DNA of 7,501 nt from JAGOTN01 sp964538345 (GTDB lineage Bacteria > Patescibacteriota > Minisyncoccia > Phycocordibacterales > JAACPR01). Location of the stretch: positions 1 to 7,501 of the forward strand of contig CAZIFF010000026.1 of NCBI GenBank assembly GCA_964538345.1. Reading direction: 5' to 3'. Under the pieces are notes generated by a model. It did not search any database and was not told the origin of the DNA. It worked only from the letters and a program-made list of their open reading frames with translations. Shown piece after piece: positions 1 through 5,721 of the stretch. Both the position numbers and the translations under genes were made by a program. Numbering within the stretch: the first letter of the stretch is position 1; each line of letters opens with the position of its first letter.

Positions 1-1094
1 ACTTCATCCGGGTTGATTGATCGATTTGGTTCTTTTCCAAAAAGTTTTTTAACTTCTTCTTGAATTAAAGGCATTCTTGTTTGTCCTCCAACCAAAATCA
101 CATTATCAATATCAGAAATTTTAAATGAAGAAGCTTCAATTGTTCTTTTTGTGATTTCAATTGCACGATCTACATATTCACGAGTTAATTCCTCCAATTT
201 TGCTCGAGACATTTTCAATACTAAGTGCTCTGGACCATTTGGACCTGATGTAATGAAAGGAATATTTATTTCAGTGTCTTGTGCTGTTGAAAGCTCTATT
301 TTTGCTTTTTCTGCTTCTTCATAAAGTCTTTGCATTGCAAGAGCGTCACCGGAAATATCTAGACCGGATTGTTTTTTAAATTCTTCTGCAATCCATCTAA
401 TGATTTTTTGGTCAATATCTTTTCCTCCAAGATGTGAGTCTCCACCTGTTGATTTTACTTCAATAACATCATCACCTACTTCAAGCACAGATACGTCGAA
501 AGTACCTCCACCAAAGTCGAATACTGTTATCTTCTCATCTTTTTTATTGTTGAAACCATAAGCAAGAGCGGCTGCTGTTGGTTCATTGATAATTCTTTTC
601 ACATCGAGACCTGCAATTTTTCCAGCATCTTTTGTGGCTTGTCTTTGTGCATCATTAAAATAAGCAGGCACTGTAATAACTGCTTCAGTAACCTCTTCTC
701 CAAGCTTTGCTTCCGCATCTCTTTTTAACTTTTGCAAAATCATCGCAGATACTTCTTCTGGACGATAATTTTTATCTGACATTTTTATTTCCACACCTCC
801 GTTTGAAGATTTTAAAATCTCATAAGGAATTGTTTCTTTGTCTTTTGCTACAGAAGCTTCATCAAATGCGTGACCAATAAATCTTTTTATACCGAACACA
901 GTATTTTTAGGATTTGTTACAGCTTGTCTTTTTGCTGTGAGACCAACAAGTCTTTCACCTGTTTTTGAAATTGCCACAATAGAAGGAGTTGTACGATTTC
1001 CTTCGGCATTTTCAATAATATTTGGTTCACCACCTTCTACGAAGGCTACAGCTGAGTTTGTTGTTCCTAAGTCTATACCGATGATTTTTCCCAT
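1..1094 (-). CDS. dnaK: Molecular chaperone DnaK (Hsp70), N-terminal part, 3' end outside window
   Basis: Cytoplasmic ATP-dependent Hsp70 chaperone that binds exposed hydrophobic peptides and works with DnaJ and GrpE. About 364 codons are visible. They cover nearly the whole nucleotide-binding domain; the substrate-binding domain and C-terminal tail lie beyond position 1, and the family is usually about 610-640 aa. The phosphate-1 loop IGIDLGTTNS is at residues 5-14, the catalytic lysine of FGIKRFIG is Lys70, and VITVPAYFND, NEPTAAALAYG, the phosphate-2 loop FDFGGGTFDVSV and the adenosine motif VILVGGQTRMP follow in order. The usual GDTHLGG motif reads GDSHLGG, with Ser220 where E. coli has the autophosphorylated Thr199. 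The ATG at 1094-1092 opens directly into MGKIIGIDLG, so the start is secure. It lies 64 nt after the grpE stop. No Shine-Dalgarno and no CIRCE operator are visible upstream. Identification is certain; only the missing C-terminus limits the description. Confidence 0.98.
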   Translation of the reverse strand, partial: MGKIIGIDLGTTNSAVAFVEGGEPNIIENAEGNRTTPSIVAISKTGERLVGLTAKRQAVTNPKNTVFGIKRFIGHAFDEASVAKDKETIPYEILKSSNGGVEIKMSDKNYRPEEVSAMILQKLKRDAEAKLGEEVTEAVITVPAYFNDAQRQATKDAGKIAGLDVKRIINEPTAAALAYGFNNKKDEKITVFDFGGGTFDVSVLEVGDDVIEVKSTGGDSHLGGKDIDQKIIRWIAEEFKKQSGLDISGDALAMQRLYEEAEKAKIELSTAQDTEINIPFITSGPNGPEHLVLKMSRAKLEELTREYVDRAIEITKRTIEASSFKISDIDNVILVGGQTRMPLIQEEVKKLFGKEPNRSINPDE

Positions 1095-1103
1095 ATATTT
1101 TTC

Positions 1104-1118
1104 AAGTTAACTTATAAG
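1104..1118. promoter_or_regulatory. Overlapping palindromes just upstream of dnaK start
   Basis: A perfect 10-bp palindrome, AAGTTAACTT (1104-1113), overlaps a perfect 8-bp palindrome, CTTATAAG (1111-1118). Both lie 10-24 nt upstream of the dnaK ATG. This is a possible regulator binding site or the -10 region of an internal promoter (TATAAG on the minus strand), but no good -35 hexamer sits at the right distance. AT-rich DNA produces short palindromes often, so the function is uncertain. It does not resemble CIRCE. Confidence 0.25.
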
Positions 1119-1120
1119 CG

Positions 1121-1143
1121 AAAAGCATTTTAAAATAAAATGC
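1121..1143 (-). terminator. Hairpin with short T tract between grpE and dnaK (weak terminator or attenuator)
   Basis: A perfect 8-bp inverted repeat, GCATTTTA/TAAAATGC, with a 3-nt loop spans 1125-1143. Read on the minus strand it is followed by TTTT and then CGC. The stem has only two G-C pairs and the T tract is short, so it would be a poor intrinsic terminator. It could attenuate transcription into dnaK, mark an mRNA processing point or stabilise the grpE 3' end. On the plus strand no T tract follows, so the minus orientation fits better. Confidence 0.3.
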
Positions 1144-1147
1144 GGGT

Positions 1148-1161
1148 TCTTGTAAAGTCTA
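1148..1161 (-). repeat. 14-nt stop-codon repeat, copy at grpE
   Basis: On the minus strand, TAG plus ACTTTACAAGA covers the grpE stop and the following 11 nt. It matches the rpoA copy at 2907-2920 in 13 of 14 positions. Its CTT and AAG arms can pair across a TAC loop. It is followed by C-rich sequence and then the AT-rich hairpin before dnaK. Function unknown. Confidence 0.4.
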
Positions 1162-1734
1162 GGCCTCTGATGTGCCTACATTTACATGAGCTGGTCTTAT
1201 AATGCGATCTTTTATTTGATATCCCTTTAAAATTACATCAATAATTTTTCCATCTAAATTAGTATCTTCAACTTTAATATTAGAAACAGAATAGTGCATA
1301 TTTGGGTCAAAAACCTCTCCTGCTGGGTTTAAAACTCTAACTTGATTAGTTTCTAATAAAGACAGAATTTGAGTGTGTATATATTCAATACCTTTTCTCC
1401 ATTGTGCGGGCGCTGATTCCCATGCAGCTTTGTCTTTGAATGCCATATCGAAGCTGTCTAAAACTGGCAACAAATCCAAAATAAAATTTTCAGCGGCTCT
1501 TTCTCTAACTTCTAAAATTTCTTCTGAACTTCTTTTTTTAATATTTAAAAAATCTGCTTTTGATCTTTGCCAACCATCTAAGTATTCTTGCCGCTCTTCT
1601 TTGCAGGTTTTTAAATCTTCTTTTAGTTTTTTAATTTTATCTACAGCGTCAAAAGTGTTATCAGAATTATTTTCTGCATCGTAAATAACTTCTTCTGTTG
1701 CTTCGTTTATGTTGTCGTTATTATCGCTAGGCAT
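1159..1734 (-). CDS. grpE: GrpE, nucleotide-exchange factor for DnaK
   Basis: A homodimeric cytoplasmic co-chaperone that opens the DnaK nucleotide-binding cleft to release ADP. At 191 aa it has a normal length. The first 30 or so residues are acidic and Asn-rich, as is usual for the disordered N-terminus. A charged helical segment at about 30-80 (KKLKEDLKTCKEERQEYLDG) is the dimerising long helix, followed by LDLLPVLDSFDMAF and the WRKGIEYIHTQI helix. The C-terminal beta-wing ends with the family signature GYQIKDRIIRPAHVNV (residues 171-186). It starts 25 nt after the rpsI stop and precedes dnaK, its functional partner. The sequence before the ATG is A-rich (CTAGAAAAAAT) with no Shine-Dalgarno. 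The stop is TAG, inside a 14-nt segment that recurs at the rpoA stop. Identification is firm from the C-terminal motif and the dnaK neighbour. Confidence 0.96.
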   Translation of the reverse strand: MPSDNNDNINEATEEVIYDAENNSDNTFDAVDKIKKLKEDLKTCKEERQEYLDGWQRSKADFLNIKKRSSEEILEVRERAAENFILDLLPVLDSFDMAFKDKAAWESAPAQWRKGIEYIHTQILSLLETNQVRVLNPAGEVFDPNMHYSVSNIKVEDTNLDGKIIDVILKGYQIKDRIIRPAHVNVGTSEA

Positions 1735-1759
1735 ATTTTTTCTAGCACAAACGGCATTT

Positions 1760-2161
1760 TTATCGCTTGCTCCACTGTGCTGCCTTTCGTGCTTTCTTCA
1801 AACCGAACTTTCTTCTTTCTTTGATTCTTGGATCTCTCTTTAGGAAACCTTTTGCTTTTAGATCTTTTCTTGTGTCAGCATTTTCTTTAACCAATGCTCT
1901 TGAAAGTCCTAGTCTAACGCTTTCAGCTTGTGAACTAATACCACCACCATTTACTTTTACTGTTACAGAATAAGTTCCTTTTTCATTTAGTGCTTCTTCT
2001 ACTGTTCTTCGTAGAGTTTCTGTTTTGAAATAATCAGCAAGGTTTTTGTCGTTAATAACAAAAGTATTTTTTGATGCTGGAACAATACGAACTCTAGCAA
2101 CAGATTCCTTTCTTCTTCCGATTCCTTCGATATATTTTTCTGTTGTTTTTGTAGCTGACAT
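1760..2161 (-). CDS. rpsI: 30S ribosomal protein uS9
   Basis: A small-subunit protein of the 30S head whose C-terminal tail reaches the P-site tRNA anticodon arm. The length, 133 aa, is typical. The sequence shows the N-terminal GIGRRKESVARVR block (13-25), the central VNGGGISSQAESVRLGLSRAL-type core (about 70-90), and the basic tail with GFLKRDPRIKERRKFG, ending in the near-invariant Ser-Lys-Arg (131-133) that contacts tRNA. It follows rplM with a 5-nt gap, the conserved uL13-uS9 pair found across bacteria. The start is preceded by AATAAATAAT, with no ribosome binding site. All expected conserved blocks are present. Confidence 0.98.
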   Translation of the reverse strand: MSATKTTEKYIEGIGRRKESVARVRIVPASKNTFVINDKNLADYFKTETLRRTVEEALNEKGTYSVTVKVNGGGISSQAESVRLGLSRALVKENADTRKDLKAKGFLKRDPRIKERRKFGLKKARKAAQWSKR

Positions 2162-2166
2162 ATTAT

Positions 2167-2517
2167 TTATTCTGTAACTTCAATTTTTTTCATAAGCTCT
2201 GATCGGTGTTTGTTTGCAGGAAGCATTCCTTTGATAGCTTTTTTGAATATCTCTGTATAACCATGCTTCTTAACAACTTGGTTTATAGTTTGAAATTTTA
2301 ATCCACCTGGGTATCCTGTGTATCTTCGGTATTGCTTTTTGCTTTTTCCAGCAACTTTCTTTTCATCAATAGAAATCTTTGATGCGTTTGTAATAAGCAC
2401 TCCACTTGTTTGGATAAGATGTGGTTCAAAGTCTGCTCTGTCTTTACCCATTAAAGACTTCGCTGCTTCTGTTGCAACTCGTCCAATGCTTTTTCCTTTT
2501 GCGTCGATGATTTTCAT
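2167..2517 (-). CDS. rplM: 50S ribosomal protein uL13 (short form)
   Basis: A large-subunit protein that binds 23S rRNA and acts early in 50S assembly. The conserved core is present: IDAKGKSIGRVATEAAK near the N-terminus (3-20), YTGYPGGLK (66-74) and KGMLPANKHRSELMKKIEV (96-114). At 116 aa it is shorter than the usual 140 or so. About 16 residues are missing before the IDA block, which starts almost at the initiator Met, and the C-terminal tail after KKIEV is trimmed. The short N-terminus is not a start-site error, because an in-frame TAA lies three codons upstream and no other start fits. The gap to the rplQ stop is 1 nt, so translational coupling is likely. Trimming of this kind agrees with a reduced CPR-type ribosome. 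Confidence 0.97.
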   Translation of the reverse strand: MKIIDAKGKSIGRVATEAAKSLMGKDRADFEPHLIQTSGVLITNASKISIDEKKVAGKSKKQYRRYTGYPGGLKFQTINQVVKKHGYTEIFKKAIKGMLPANKHRSELMKKIEVTE

Positions 2518-2518
2518 A

Positions 2519-2875
2519 TTATTTTACAAAAGATATTTGCGCCATTTTTGCAGCATCTTTAATTCTAATTGGTAATTTTACAACTCTTGTATAACCACCT
2601 TTTCTGCCGATGTATTGAGGTGCAATAACTTCCACAAGCTTCTTTGCAATTTCTTTATCATTGCCAAGTCTTGATGTAAGTAATTTTCTTGCAGATAGAT
2701 CATTTTCTCTAGCTTTTGTAACAAGCTCTTCAACATAAGGACGAAGCTCTTTAGCTTTAGCTTCTGTGGTGATTATAGATTCATCTCTTATTAGAGAACG
2801 AGCAAGAGAGCGCATCAATGCGTTGTATTGATTCTTTTCTCTACCAAATTTTCTTTTTGAATCGTGATGTTTCAT
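2519..2875 (-). CDS. rplQ: 50S ribosomal protein bL17
   Basis: A large-subunit protein located near the peptide exit tunnel. The length, 118 aa, is normal. Family features are the N-terminal MKHHDSKRKFGR basic block, NALMRSLARSLIRDESIITTEAKAKELRP (about 18-46), which is the strongest signature, and the C-terminal GRKGGYTRVVKLPIRIKDAAKMA (about 90-112). It follows rpoA as in the alpha operon of most bacteria, after a 42-nt gap containing mutually exclusive small hairpins. Its stop is 1 nt before the rplM ATG. The ATG is preceded by GCACCG, which gives no Shine-Dalgarno pairing and is the only GC-rich start context in this window. Confidence 0.98.
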   Translation of the reverse strand: MKHHDSKRKFGREKNQYNALMRSLARSLIRDESIITTEAKAKELRPYVEELVTKARENDLSARKLLTSRLGNDKEIAKKLVEVIAPQYIGRKGGYTRVVKLPIRIKDAAKMAQISFVK

Positions 2876-2896
2876 CGGTGCGGTATAGACTATCGT

Positions 2897-2918
2897 AGAC
2901 GGGGCGTCTTGTAAAGAC
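2897..2918 (-). promoter_or_regulatory. Alternative hairpins in the rpoA-rplQ gap
   Basis: Two perfect 5-bp stems share bases. AGACG-ccc-CGTCT (minus strand, plus positions 2897-2909) is GC-rich. GTCTT-tac-AAGAC (plus positions 2906-2918) begins at the last base of the rpoA TAG stop. The AAGAC arm can pair with only one side at a time, giving a switch-like arrangement between a ribosome finishing rpoA and the rplQ start about 20 nt downstream. No T tract follows, so this is not a terminator. A role in coupling or mRNA processing is inference. Confidence 0.3.
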
Positions 2919-2920
2919 TA
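2907..2920 (-). repeat. 14-nt stop-codon repeat, copy at rpoA
   Basis: On the minus strand, TAG plus TCTTTACAAGA covers the rpoA stop and the following 11 nt, with one mismatch to the grpE copy at 1148-1161. Here the pairing extends to a 5-bp stem, GTCTT/AAGAC. As at grpE, C-rich sequence and a second small hairpin follow before the next start codon. Confidence 0.4.
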
Positions 2921-3892
2921 TTTTAGGATAATTCCATGATTACCCAATATTCTTTTGATTTCTTGAAGACCTTTGTCTCCCATTCCTTCAAGAGATAGGA
3001 TATCTTCCTCTTTCTTTCGGGCTAATCCCCCAACTGTTCTAATGCCAGCTGTTGTAAGAGAATTGATTGTTCTTGCTGATAAATCAAGAGATTCTACTCT
3101 AGTTTTTAGGAAATCTTCCATGTCACCATCATCTGATTTTTCTGCCTCTTCTTCAGCAGGAGCTACTGGTGTATGAACGTGATCTTCTAGTGATAAATCT
3201 TCTTTGAAACCAACAATGGCTTTCAATTGTGAAATCATTATTTCGATAGCTTTTTCTAGAGCTTGTTTTGGGGAAATTGTTCCGTCTGTTTCAATTGAAA
3301 TTCTTAGACGATTGAAGTCTGTTCTGTCTCCAACACGCATGTTCTCTGTTTCGTAGTAAACTCGTCTAATTGGGGCAAAAATGGCATCTAGAGCGATTGT
3401 ACCCACATCTACGCGGTCTCTGTGAATCATTTCCTTTGGAACGTATCCAATGCCGTGTTCTAATGTGAATTCAATTTCAATTTCTGCGTTTTTATCTGTA
3501 ACTGTAAGTAAGTGTAAGTCCGGATTAGCTACTGTAACTTGTGAAGGAAGAGTTATGTCTCCAGCTGTGACAGCTTTTTGACCTTTTACCTTCAATGTAA
3601 CTACTTGAGCTTCATCTGTGTTAAGTGCAAATCTAATTTTTTTGATATTTAAAATAATTGCAATAACATCTTCTTTAACACCATCAATTGTTGAAAATTC
3701 ATGATTTACTCCCTTGATTTTAAGCTGTGTTACAGCTGCACCTGGAAGTGATGAAAGTATAATTCTTCTTAATGAGTTGCCCAAAGTATGTCCATATCCA
3801 GGATAAAGACCCTCGATTTCATAGACACCAACTGTTCCTTGTTCAGAAACAATCTTTGGCTTTGATGGCAACGCTATTTGTTGATCAGACAT
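2918..3892 (-). CDS. rpoA: RNA polymerase alpha subunit
   Basis: The alpha subunit dimerises to nucleate assembly of beta and beta', and its C-terminal domain contacts UP-element DNA and regulators. The length, 324 aa, is normal. The N-terminal domain (about 1-228) shows the dimer-interface motif GHTLGNSLRRIILSSLPGAAV (34-54), HEFSTIDGVKED (64-75) and the GYVPKEMIHRD region. An acidic linker (about 229-258, PAEEEAEKSDDGDMED) leads to the C-terminal domain. There the E. coli DNA-contact residues Arg265, Asn268, Gly296, Lys298 and Glu302 are matched by Arg274, Asn277, Gly305, Lys307 and Glu311, so UP-element recognition is probably retained. The start is preceded by ACAGGTAAT; AGGT is the only faintly Shine-Dalgarno-like motif before any gene here. 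It lies 87 nt after rpsD and ends with TAG. Confidence 0.99.
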   Translation of the reverse strand: MSDQQIALPSKPKIVSEQGTVGVYEIEGLYPGYGHTLGNSLRRIILSSLPGAAVTQLKIKGVNHEFSTIDGVKEDVIAIILNIKKIRFALNTDEAQVVTLKVKGQKAVTAGDITLPSQVTVANPDLHLLTVTDKNAEIEIEFTLEHGIGYVPKEMIHRDRVDVGTIALDAIFAPIRRVYYETENMRVGDRTDFNRLRISIETDGTISPKQALEKAIEIMISQLKAIVGFKEDLSLEDHVHTPVAPAEEEAEKSDDGDMEDFLKTRVESLDLSARTINSLTTAGIRTVGGLARKKEEDILSLEGMGDKGLQEIKRILGNHGIILK

Positions 3893-3937
3893 ATTACCTG
3901 TTGTTCATTTACTTATACTGATAAAACCCTAAACGTT

Positions 3938-3968
3938 GTGTAAATACACTGTACCCTATTCTTGACAA
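3938..3968 (-). promoter_or_regulatory. Possible internal promoter and dyad upstream of rpoA
   Basis: The 87-nt rpsD-rpoA gap is the longest here. On the minus strand it carries TTGTCA (plus 3963-3968), a 16-nt spacer and TATTTA (plus 3941-3946). Each is a moderate match to sigma-70 hexamers. The -10-like hexamer sits inside a perfect 12-bp dyad, GTGTAAATACAC (3938-3949), next to AACGTT (3932-3937). This could be a promoter with an overlapping operator that sets alpha-subunit supply separately from the 30S genes. The match is weak and AT-rich DNA yields such pairs by chance. Confidence 0.22.
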
Positions 3969-3979
3969 AAACGCAACTA

Positions 3980-4594
3980 TTAACGCTTGTAGAATTGGAT
4001 AACTGTTTGGAGGTCAAAACTTTGTTCACCAGGTGTCATTGTTGGAGCACCTTGGATTTCTGCTTCAATTGTTGTTTTATTTAAATTAATCCAATTTGGA
4101 GCTGTAATTTCAGAAACTCTTTCTGCTGTGTTTTGGAATAGTCCTTTATTTTTACTTCCTTCTCTCATACCTACAACATCTCCAACTTTTAATCTAAATG
4201 ACGGGATAGAAACTCTCTTTCCGTTTACAGTAATGTGTCCGTGAGATACAGCTTGTCTTGCAGCTAGTCTTGTAGGTACAAATCCAGATCTAACAACAAC
4301 GCTATCTAGTCTTGATTCTAGAAGAGAGAATAGCATTTCAGCAGGAGTAGAAGTGTTCTTTTCAATAACTTCTTTTACGTAATTTGAAAATTGTTTTTCT
4401 GATAGTGTGTATGTAAAGCGAACTCTTTGTTTTTCTATAAGCTGTTTTCCGTAGTTTGTTTTTCCTTTTGGTTTTGTTGATTTAGCGTTTCTGTTTTTTC
4501 TTTCTGCTCGAAGTGCAAATTTAGGTGTTTGAGTTTTTTCAAACACTGATGCGCCTAATCTTCTTGCTATTTTGTATTTTGGTCCGATTTTCAT
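3980..4594 (-). CDS. rpsD: 30S ribosomal protein uS4 (zinc-free form)
   Basis: A primary 16S rRNA-binding protein that starts assembly of the 30S body; in E. coli it also represses the alpha operon. The length, 204 aa, is typical. The N-terminal part has GPKYKIARRLG (4-14) and NYGKQLIEKQRVRFTYTLSEKQF (47-69). There is no cysteine at all, so this is the C-minus form without a zinc site. The S4 RNA-binding domain occupies about 91-150, with ESRLDSVVVRSGFVPT, ARQAVSHGHITVNGKRVSIPS and VGDVVG. It begins 11 nt after rpsK and ends in a tandem TAA-TAG stop. Its place between rpsK and rpoA is the E. coli-type alpha-operon order, unlike Bacillus, where rpsD lies elsewhere. The sequence before the ATG is purely AT-rich. 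Confidence 0.98.
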   Translation of the reverse strand: MKIGPKYKIARRLGASVFEKTQTPKFALRAERKNRNAKSTKPKGKTNYGKQLIEKQRVRFTYTLSEKQFSNYVKEVIEKNTSTPAEMLFSLLESRLDSVVVRSGFVPTRLAARQAVSHGHITVNGKRVSIPSFRLKVGDVVGMREGSKNKGLFQNTAERVSEITAPNWINLNKTTIEAEIQGAPTMTPGEQSFDLQTVIQFYKR

Positions 4595-4605
4595 ATATTT
4601 ATATT

Positions 4606-5034
4606 TTATACACGTCTTGGTTTTCGACGAGTTGGCCCGTTGAATGGCTTAGGTGTAACGTCTTTAATTGTTCTGATTTGTATACCTTTTGAAGTAAAGC
4701 TTCTGATTGATGATTCACGACCAGAACCTACACCTTTTACAACAACATCAATTTCTTTTACTCCTAACAATTCGGCTTTTTCTGCCAAAACTTCACCTAC
4801 TTTTGCAGCTGCGAAAGGAGTACCCTTTTTTGCGCCACGGAATCCAAGAGCTCCTGATGATGAAGAAATCACAGCATTACCTTTTGGATCTGTAAGTAAC
4901 ACTTGAGTGTTGTTGTATGTTGATTGAACATAAAGAATACCTTTTTCAAGTTTCTTTCTTGGAAGTCGCTTAGCTGCTCCAGCCTTTCCTGAATCTTCGT
5001 TACTACCTTGTTTAACAATTCGTTTTTTTCCCAT
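4606..5034 (-). CDS. rpsK: 30S ribosomal protein uS11
   Basis: A 30S platform protein near the E site and the mRNA exit path. The length, 142 aa, is slightly longer than the common 129 because of a basic N-terminal extension (about 1-30) of the kind often seen in this family. Core motifs: GILYVQSTYNNTQVLLTDPKG (32-52), GFRGAKKGTPFAAAKV (64-79), KGVGSGRESSIRSF (100-113) and the C-terminal KDVTPKPFNGPTRRKPRRV. The Asn-Gly that forms isoaspartate in E. coli is retained (FNG). Two otherwise strongly conserved positions differ: the Pro of the KGPG loop is Val102, and the Trp after the GNA strand is Ser57 in a run of four serines. It is 2 nt after the rpsM stop, so the two genes are probably translationally coupled. 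Confidence 0.98.
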   Translation of the reverse strand: MGKKRIVKQGSNEDSGKAGAAKRLPRKKLEKGILYVQSTYNNTQVLLTDPKGNAVISSSSGALGFRGAKKGTPFAAAKVGEVLAEKAELLGVKEIDVVVKGVGSGRESSIRSFTSKGIQIRTIKDVTPKPFNGPTRRKPRRV

Positions 5035-5036
5035 AA

Positions 5037-5417
5037 TTATTTCTTATCTACTGATTTTTTACCAGAACCCATGGTCTTTACTACGTTACCACGTAGAGTT
5101 CTTGTGTTTGTCTTTGTTCTTTGACCACGAACAGGTAATTTTTTAATGTGTCTAGAACCACGATATGAACCAATATCTTTCATTCTTTTAATATTTGAAG
5201 AAATCTCTCTTCTTAAATCTCCCTCGATCTTTAAACGATCAACTATAGCTCTAATAGTATTTTCTTGATCAGCTGTAACATCACTAGCTTTTGTGCTGTA
5301 ATCTACTTTTGCTTCATCAAGAATCTTGTGAGCTAAAGGACGCCCAATACCATAAATAGCTGTCAGAGCTATCTCCATTCGTTTCTTATCTGGAAGTGTT
5401 ATACCTTGTATTCTCAT
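5037..5417 (-). CDS. rpsM: 30S ribosomal protein uS13
   Basis: A 30S head protein that contacts P-site tRNA and forms the inter-subunit bridges to uL5. The length, 126 aa, is normal. It starts with MRIQGITLPDKKRMEIALTAIYGIG (the helix-two-turn-helix region) and continues with LRREISSNIKRMKDIGSYRGSRH and the signature LPVRGQRTKTNTRT (95-108). The lysine-rich tail ends in DKK. The gene follows infA after 46 nt. In most bacteria rpmJ (bL36) sits in this gap, but 46 nt is too short for it. Sequence before the ATG (AGCCAATCGTA) contains no ribosome binding site. Confidence 0.98.
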   Translation of the reverse strand: MRIQGITLPDKKRMEIALTAIYGIGRPLAHKILDEAKVDYSTKASDVTADQENTIRAIVDRLKIEGDLRREISSNIKRMKDIGSYRGSRHIKKLPVRGQRTKTNTRTLRGNVVKTMGSGKKSVDKK

Positions 5418-5463
5418 TACGATTGGCTAGTCTATCAAATAGTTTTAAATGAGTAAAGCCCCC

Positions 5464-5697
5464 TTACAATCTTTTAAAGATTCTGGCCTTACCTCCGTAT
5501 GGATCGATCTCCATACTCACCTTGTCTCCGACCAAGACACGGATTCTATTCATGCGCATTTTACCAGCAAGAAAAGCCAGTTTTTCAGAACCGTCTTCTA
5601 AAAGAACTTTAAAAAGGGTGTTTGGTAAAGCCTCAATAACAGTACCGTTAACACCCTTTTTTTCATTATTAGAATTATCTTGTGGTTGTTTATTCAT
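5464..5697 (-). CDS. infA: Translation initiation factor IF-1
   Basis: An OB-fold protein that binds the 30S A site and works with IF-2 and IF-3 in initiation. The length is 77 aa. The core GTVIEALPNTLFKVLLEDGSEKLAFLAGKMRMNRIRVLVGDKVSMEIDPYGG-type sequence matches the family throughout, including the ALPNTLFKV strand and the GKMRMNRIRV loop that inserts at the decoding site. The N-terminus is a few residues longer and Asn/Gln-rich (MNKQPQDNSNN). The start is the first ATG after the stop of the upstream gene, 24 nt away in the same frame, with no other ATG or GTG between. No Shine-Dalgarno is present (AGATTCTTA before ATG). It heads the ribosomal block. Confidence 0.97.
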   Translation of the reverse strand: MNKQPQDNSNNEKKGVNGTVIEALPNTLFKVLLEDGSEKLAFLAGKMRMNRIRVLVGDKVSMEIDPYGGKARIFKRL

Positions 5698-5721
5698 TAA
5701 GAATCTATAGATAGTAACAGT

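Noticed and set aside
1095..1158. CIRCE heat-shock operator
   Set aside because: No TTAGCACTC/GAGTGCTAA arms; the palindromes present are different and shorter.
1373..1684. 103-codon plus-strand open frame opposite grpE
   Set aside because: Rich in Ser, Leu and Phe without recognisable motifs, and fully antisense to a well-supported grpE; it is a shadow frame.
3962..3967. Plus-strand TTGACA as a -35 box
   Set aside because: No -10-like hexamer at 16-18 nt, and it would drive antisense transcription into rpsD.
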